From NCBI GenBank assembly GCA_003510325.1, contig DONB01000149.1, forward strand, positions 4,572-12,597: a DNA stretch of 8,026 nt, in the 5' to 3' direction. Shown here one piece after another: positions 6,246 through 8,026 of the stretch (its first letter is position 1; every line of letters starts with the position of its first letter). The notes below the pieces were generated by a model that saw only the letters and a list, made by a program, of their open reading frames with translations, did no database searches and was not told the DNA's origin. This stretch comes from Thiobacillus sp. (lineage in GTDB: Bacteria; Pseudomonadota; Gammaproteobacteria; Burkholderiales; Thiobacillaceae). The position numbers and the translations under genes are program-made.

Positions 6246-6613
6246 CACTTCGTCTCGCTCGCGGCCTGGGCTTGCCACTCAAAGGAGCACGTGCCTTCGC
6301 CTGCGTCGTACTCCGGCTGGTTCGAGCAGCACGCATGGGTGAACGTGTAGGCGAAGCCGCTGCCGATCTCGAATTCGATTGTGGAGTCGCTGATTGCGGC
6401 AAGGTCCGCGATCTTGTCCGCAGAGCCCACGACCACCGTCGCCGTGCCGTGCGGAGAGACCGGCGTCACCTTGATGCCGCCGGGGCCGCTCATGCTCTGC
6501 ACGACTTCGCGTGTCGTCGTGCCGATGGACAGCGATACGCTGTTGACCTTCCAGAGCTTGCCGTCCACGCGCATCTTCGCGAGCCCGGCCGTGATCTGTC
6601 CTGCGGTAGCCAT
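6245..6613 (-). CDS. Tail tube protein, Mu M (gp40) family
   Basis: The 122-residue protein should polymerise into the inner tube of the contractile tail, through which DNA passes. Length and position directly after the sheath match Mu gpM. Visible pattern: an N-terminal arm (MATAGQITAGLAKMRVDGKL), strands VNSVSLSIGTTTREVVQSMS (23-42), GPGGIKVTPVSPHGTATVVV (43-62), the segment DKIADLAAISDSTIEFEIGS (66-85), then FAYTFTHACCSNQPEYDAGE (87-106) and a final strand GTCSFEWQAQAAS. The 'GT(A/V)TVV...D...L..I.D.T(I/V)..E...G' course is typical of tail tube proteins. The gene has the only strong ribosome site in the window (AGGAGG), as would fit a protein needed in many copies. Three cysteines (95, 96, 109) cluster near the C-terminus. 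The stop overlaps the next start by one base. Confidence 0.93.
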   Translation of the reverse strand: MATAGQITAGLAKMRVDGKLWKVNSVSLSIGTTTREVVQSMSGPGGIKVTPVSPHGTATVVVGSADKIADLAAISDSTIEFEIGSGFAYTFTHACCSNQPEYDAGEGTCSFEWQAQAASETK

Positions 6614-6618
6614 GCGGG

Positions 6619-6624
6619 CCTCCT
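6619..6624 (-). promoter_or_regulatory. Strong Shine-Dalgarno of the tail tube gene
   Basis: AGGAGG on the coding strand ends five bases before the tube ATG (6613-6611), and its first two bases overlap the sheath TAG stop (6625-6623). It fixes the tube start. Other starts in the window have only weak purine-rich stretches and probably rely on coupling. Confidence 0.88.
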
Positions 6625-8026
6625 ATGCGGCGAGCGCCTTCTCGGCTGCCGTGTACGCGAGTCGCCACTGATTCTGGATGGCGAGTATCTGGCACTCGCC
6701 GATGAGTGCCGGCGGGAAGAAGACGTCCAGCCGGTTGGGATCAAGGGCGTTGCGCTCCACGATGACGAGCTTGCGGAACACGGCGCCGTTCTCTACGATA
6801 CCGCGAAGCTCCCATCCGTCGTACATACCGAAGAGAATGCCGCGGACAGCGTTCGCCGTGGTGACGTTCGGTGCACTGGCAGCAAGCGTGCCGTCGTCGG
6901 CAAGGTTCTTGCCGTTCGTCGCAGCGACCAGGTTCGCCTGCATCTCGGTGTTGATGACGTCCACCTTGAACGTCGTCGTGATGTCGAGCCACTGGTCTTC
7001 CGCGCCTCCGGCCGGGTTCTCGAAGTAACTCGTGATTCCGCGCAGGATGTAGACCTCGCCGCTCGTCGAAACCAGCGGCACCGTGATGCCGTTGTCGAGC
7101 AGCGTCGAGCGCTCCAAGCGCGTGAACTGATCGATGGGGTGCGGCGCGCTGATGCCGATGAGCTTGAGTCCGTTCAAGGGCTTCGCCGGATTGGCGCGGA
7201 AGCTCACCGCAGCCGCGCCGGCAAAGGCCGCGCCGATTTCCCATGGAGGATTCGGACAGCCTTCCATGCCGAAGCACGAATAGTGCGGATCTTGCTGAAG
7301 CGTGCCGCCTGTGGCGAACGTGAACAGGTTGATGTAGCTCTCCAGCTTCGCGCCGAAGACGTGGCCGTAGGTCATCTGGTATGGTCCCCATCGACCATCC
7401 GCGCCATCGGCCCACTCGTTCTTGAAGGCGAGCAAGGAAGTCGCATCATCCCACGGATGCGAGACGAAGCTGTAACGCCGGTCGAGGATGTTGAGCATCG
7501 CGGTCGTGAGCACGGGCGCGAGCGTGCCAGCGACCGGCGCGGTGCCGCCAGTGCCGAGGAAAATCCGGTTGACGGTCGTCGTCGGAGCGGCCGGAATATC
7601 GGTCACGGCGATGCCCGCCGGATTCGTCTCTGCGGGCGCCCCGAGCTTGTTCAGTCGGATGTCGATCTGGTTGCCGAGCAAACCGGCGTGGCGCGCGGTG
7701 AGAATGACGGCGGCGAGAGCGCCAGCGCCGGTCACGGGCACGCGAGAGCCGAGCGCGAGCGCTGCGGCCTCGTTGATGCCCAGGGCGGCTCTGATTGCCG
7801 TCGCCACGTTGTCGGCCGTCTGACCGCTCACGACCGTGATCGGTACATGCTGATCGGCGATGTAGAGATGCAATGTGCCGCTTCCCGTCGCCGGCCCGGT
7901 GATGTTGATCGTCGAGCTTGCGGCGACACCCGCCGGATCGGCCAGTGGCATGGCGTAGAGCGGGCGCGGGTTCGGGTCGTTCCGCAAGTAGGCCGCGCAC
8001 GCCTGCGCGAGCATCGAACCGATCGA
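6623..8026 (-). CDS. Tail sheath protein, Mu L family; N-terminus beyond the right edge
   Basis: This is the contractile sheath subunit that surrounds the tube and contracts at infection. The frame is open to the window end: four codons (S-I-G-S) precede the first visible ATG at 8014, and that ATG is internal, because Mu L-type sheaths have about 50-60 residues before the conserved GxGSMLAQACAAYLRNDP segment. The visible part is 467 residues. It continues with an insertion domain (about 35-120, with STINITGPATGSGTLHLYIA), the NPPWEIGAAFAGAAAVSFRA segment, ISAPHPIDQFTRLERSTLL with DNGI, and the C-terminal VIVERNALDPNRLDVFFPP (about 421-439), where sheaths usually read V.VERN..DPNR.D...PP. The end (QNQWRLAYTAAEKALAA) is a little longer than the usual 'Q.RL' ending. 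The stop lies nine bases before the tube gene. Two cysteines spaced CX5C occur at visible residues 251 and 257. Confidence 0.94.
   Translation of the reverse strand, partial: SIGSMLAQACAAYLRNDPNPRPLYAMPLADPAGVAASSTINITGPATGSGTLHLYIADQHVPITVVSGQTADNVATAIRAALGINEAAALALGSRVPVTGAGALAAVILTARHAGLLGNQIDIRLNKLGAPAETNPAGIAVTDIPAAPTTTVNRIFLGTGGTAPVAGTLAPVLTTAMLNILDRRYSFVSHPWDDATSLLAFKNEWADGADGRWGPYQMTYGHVFGAKLESYINLFTFATGGTLQQDPHYSCFGMEGCPNPPWEIGAAFAGAAAVSFRANPAKPLNGLKLIGISAPHPIDQFTRLERSTLLDNGITVPLVSTSGEVYILRGITSYFENPAGGAEDQWLDITTTFKVDVINTEMQANLVAATNGKNLADDGTLAASAPNVTTANAVRGILFGMYDGWELRGIVENGAVFRKLVIVERNALDPNRLDVFFPPALIGECQILAIQNQWRLAYTAAEKALAA

Noticed and set aside
7488..7823. Plus-strand open frame opposite the sheath gene, with a membrane-like composition
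   Set aside because: It is opposite a conserved sheath domain. The apparent hydrophobicity follows from the complementary codons; no ribosome site or motif was seen.
1..8026. Search for accessory cargo: defence system, toxin-antitoxin, integrase, tRNA, IS element, CRISPR
   Set aside because: Every stretch is taken up by contiguous tail genes with at most nine bases between them, so there is no room for a cargo gene. No direct repeats of array type or terminal inverted repeats were seen.

Overview
The window is a piece of the tail-morphogenesis operon of a Mu-like contractile-tailed phage (myovirus) or prophage. Every supported gene is on the minus strand, so transcription runs from the right edge to the left edge. 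In that direction the order is: tail sheath (Mu L type, 5' end outside the window), tail tube (Mu M), tail assembly chaperone (Mu gp41 type) with a frameshifted extension, tape measure, DNA circularisation/baseplate protein (Mu N), baseplate hub (Mu P/gp44), baseplate spike (gp45), gp46 and gp47/baseplate J (3' end outside the window). This matches the Mu order without a break. Identifications come from recognising family motifs by eye in the translations and from gene order; no database search was run.

The DNA is GC-rich (roughly 60-65% by eye) with GC-rich third codon positions, so long meaningless open frames appear on the opposite strand. This fits a phage or prophage of a high-GC bacterium, most likely a proteobacterium, but no host gene, integrase, attachment site or tRNA is present to settle the host or whether this is a prophage.

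Packing is extreme. The only spacer longer than one base is the 9-nt sheath/tube junction, which carries the one strong Shine-Dalgarno. The other seven junctions are one-base stop/start overlaps (TGATG, TAATG, TAGTG) or one-base gaps, so translational coupling is expected throughout. No promoter, terminator, RNA gene, insertion sequence or CRISPR array is visible.

The genes build one machine. The gp41 chaperones and the tape measure set up the tail core, tube and sheath polymerise around it, and N, P, gp45, gp46 and gp47 form the baseplate with its central spike and wedges.

The most notable points are: (1) a canonical -1 slippery heptamer, CCCTTTC, in frame near the 3' end of the gp41 gene, leading into a GpE/T-like reading frame that has no start codon of its own; (2) a gp46 protein with an apparent Ig-like (SbsA/Big_5-like) domain of about 105 residues at its N-terminus; (3) a gp45 spike with a glycine-rich C-terminal region and no visible HxH metal-binding tip motif. 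I see no defence, cargo or other accessory system here.
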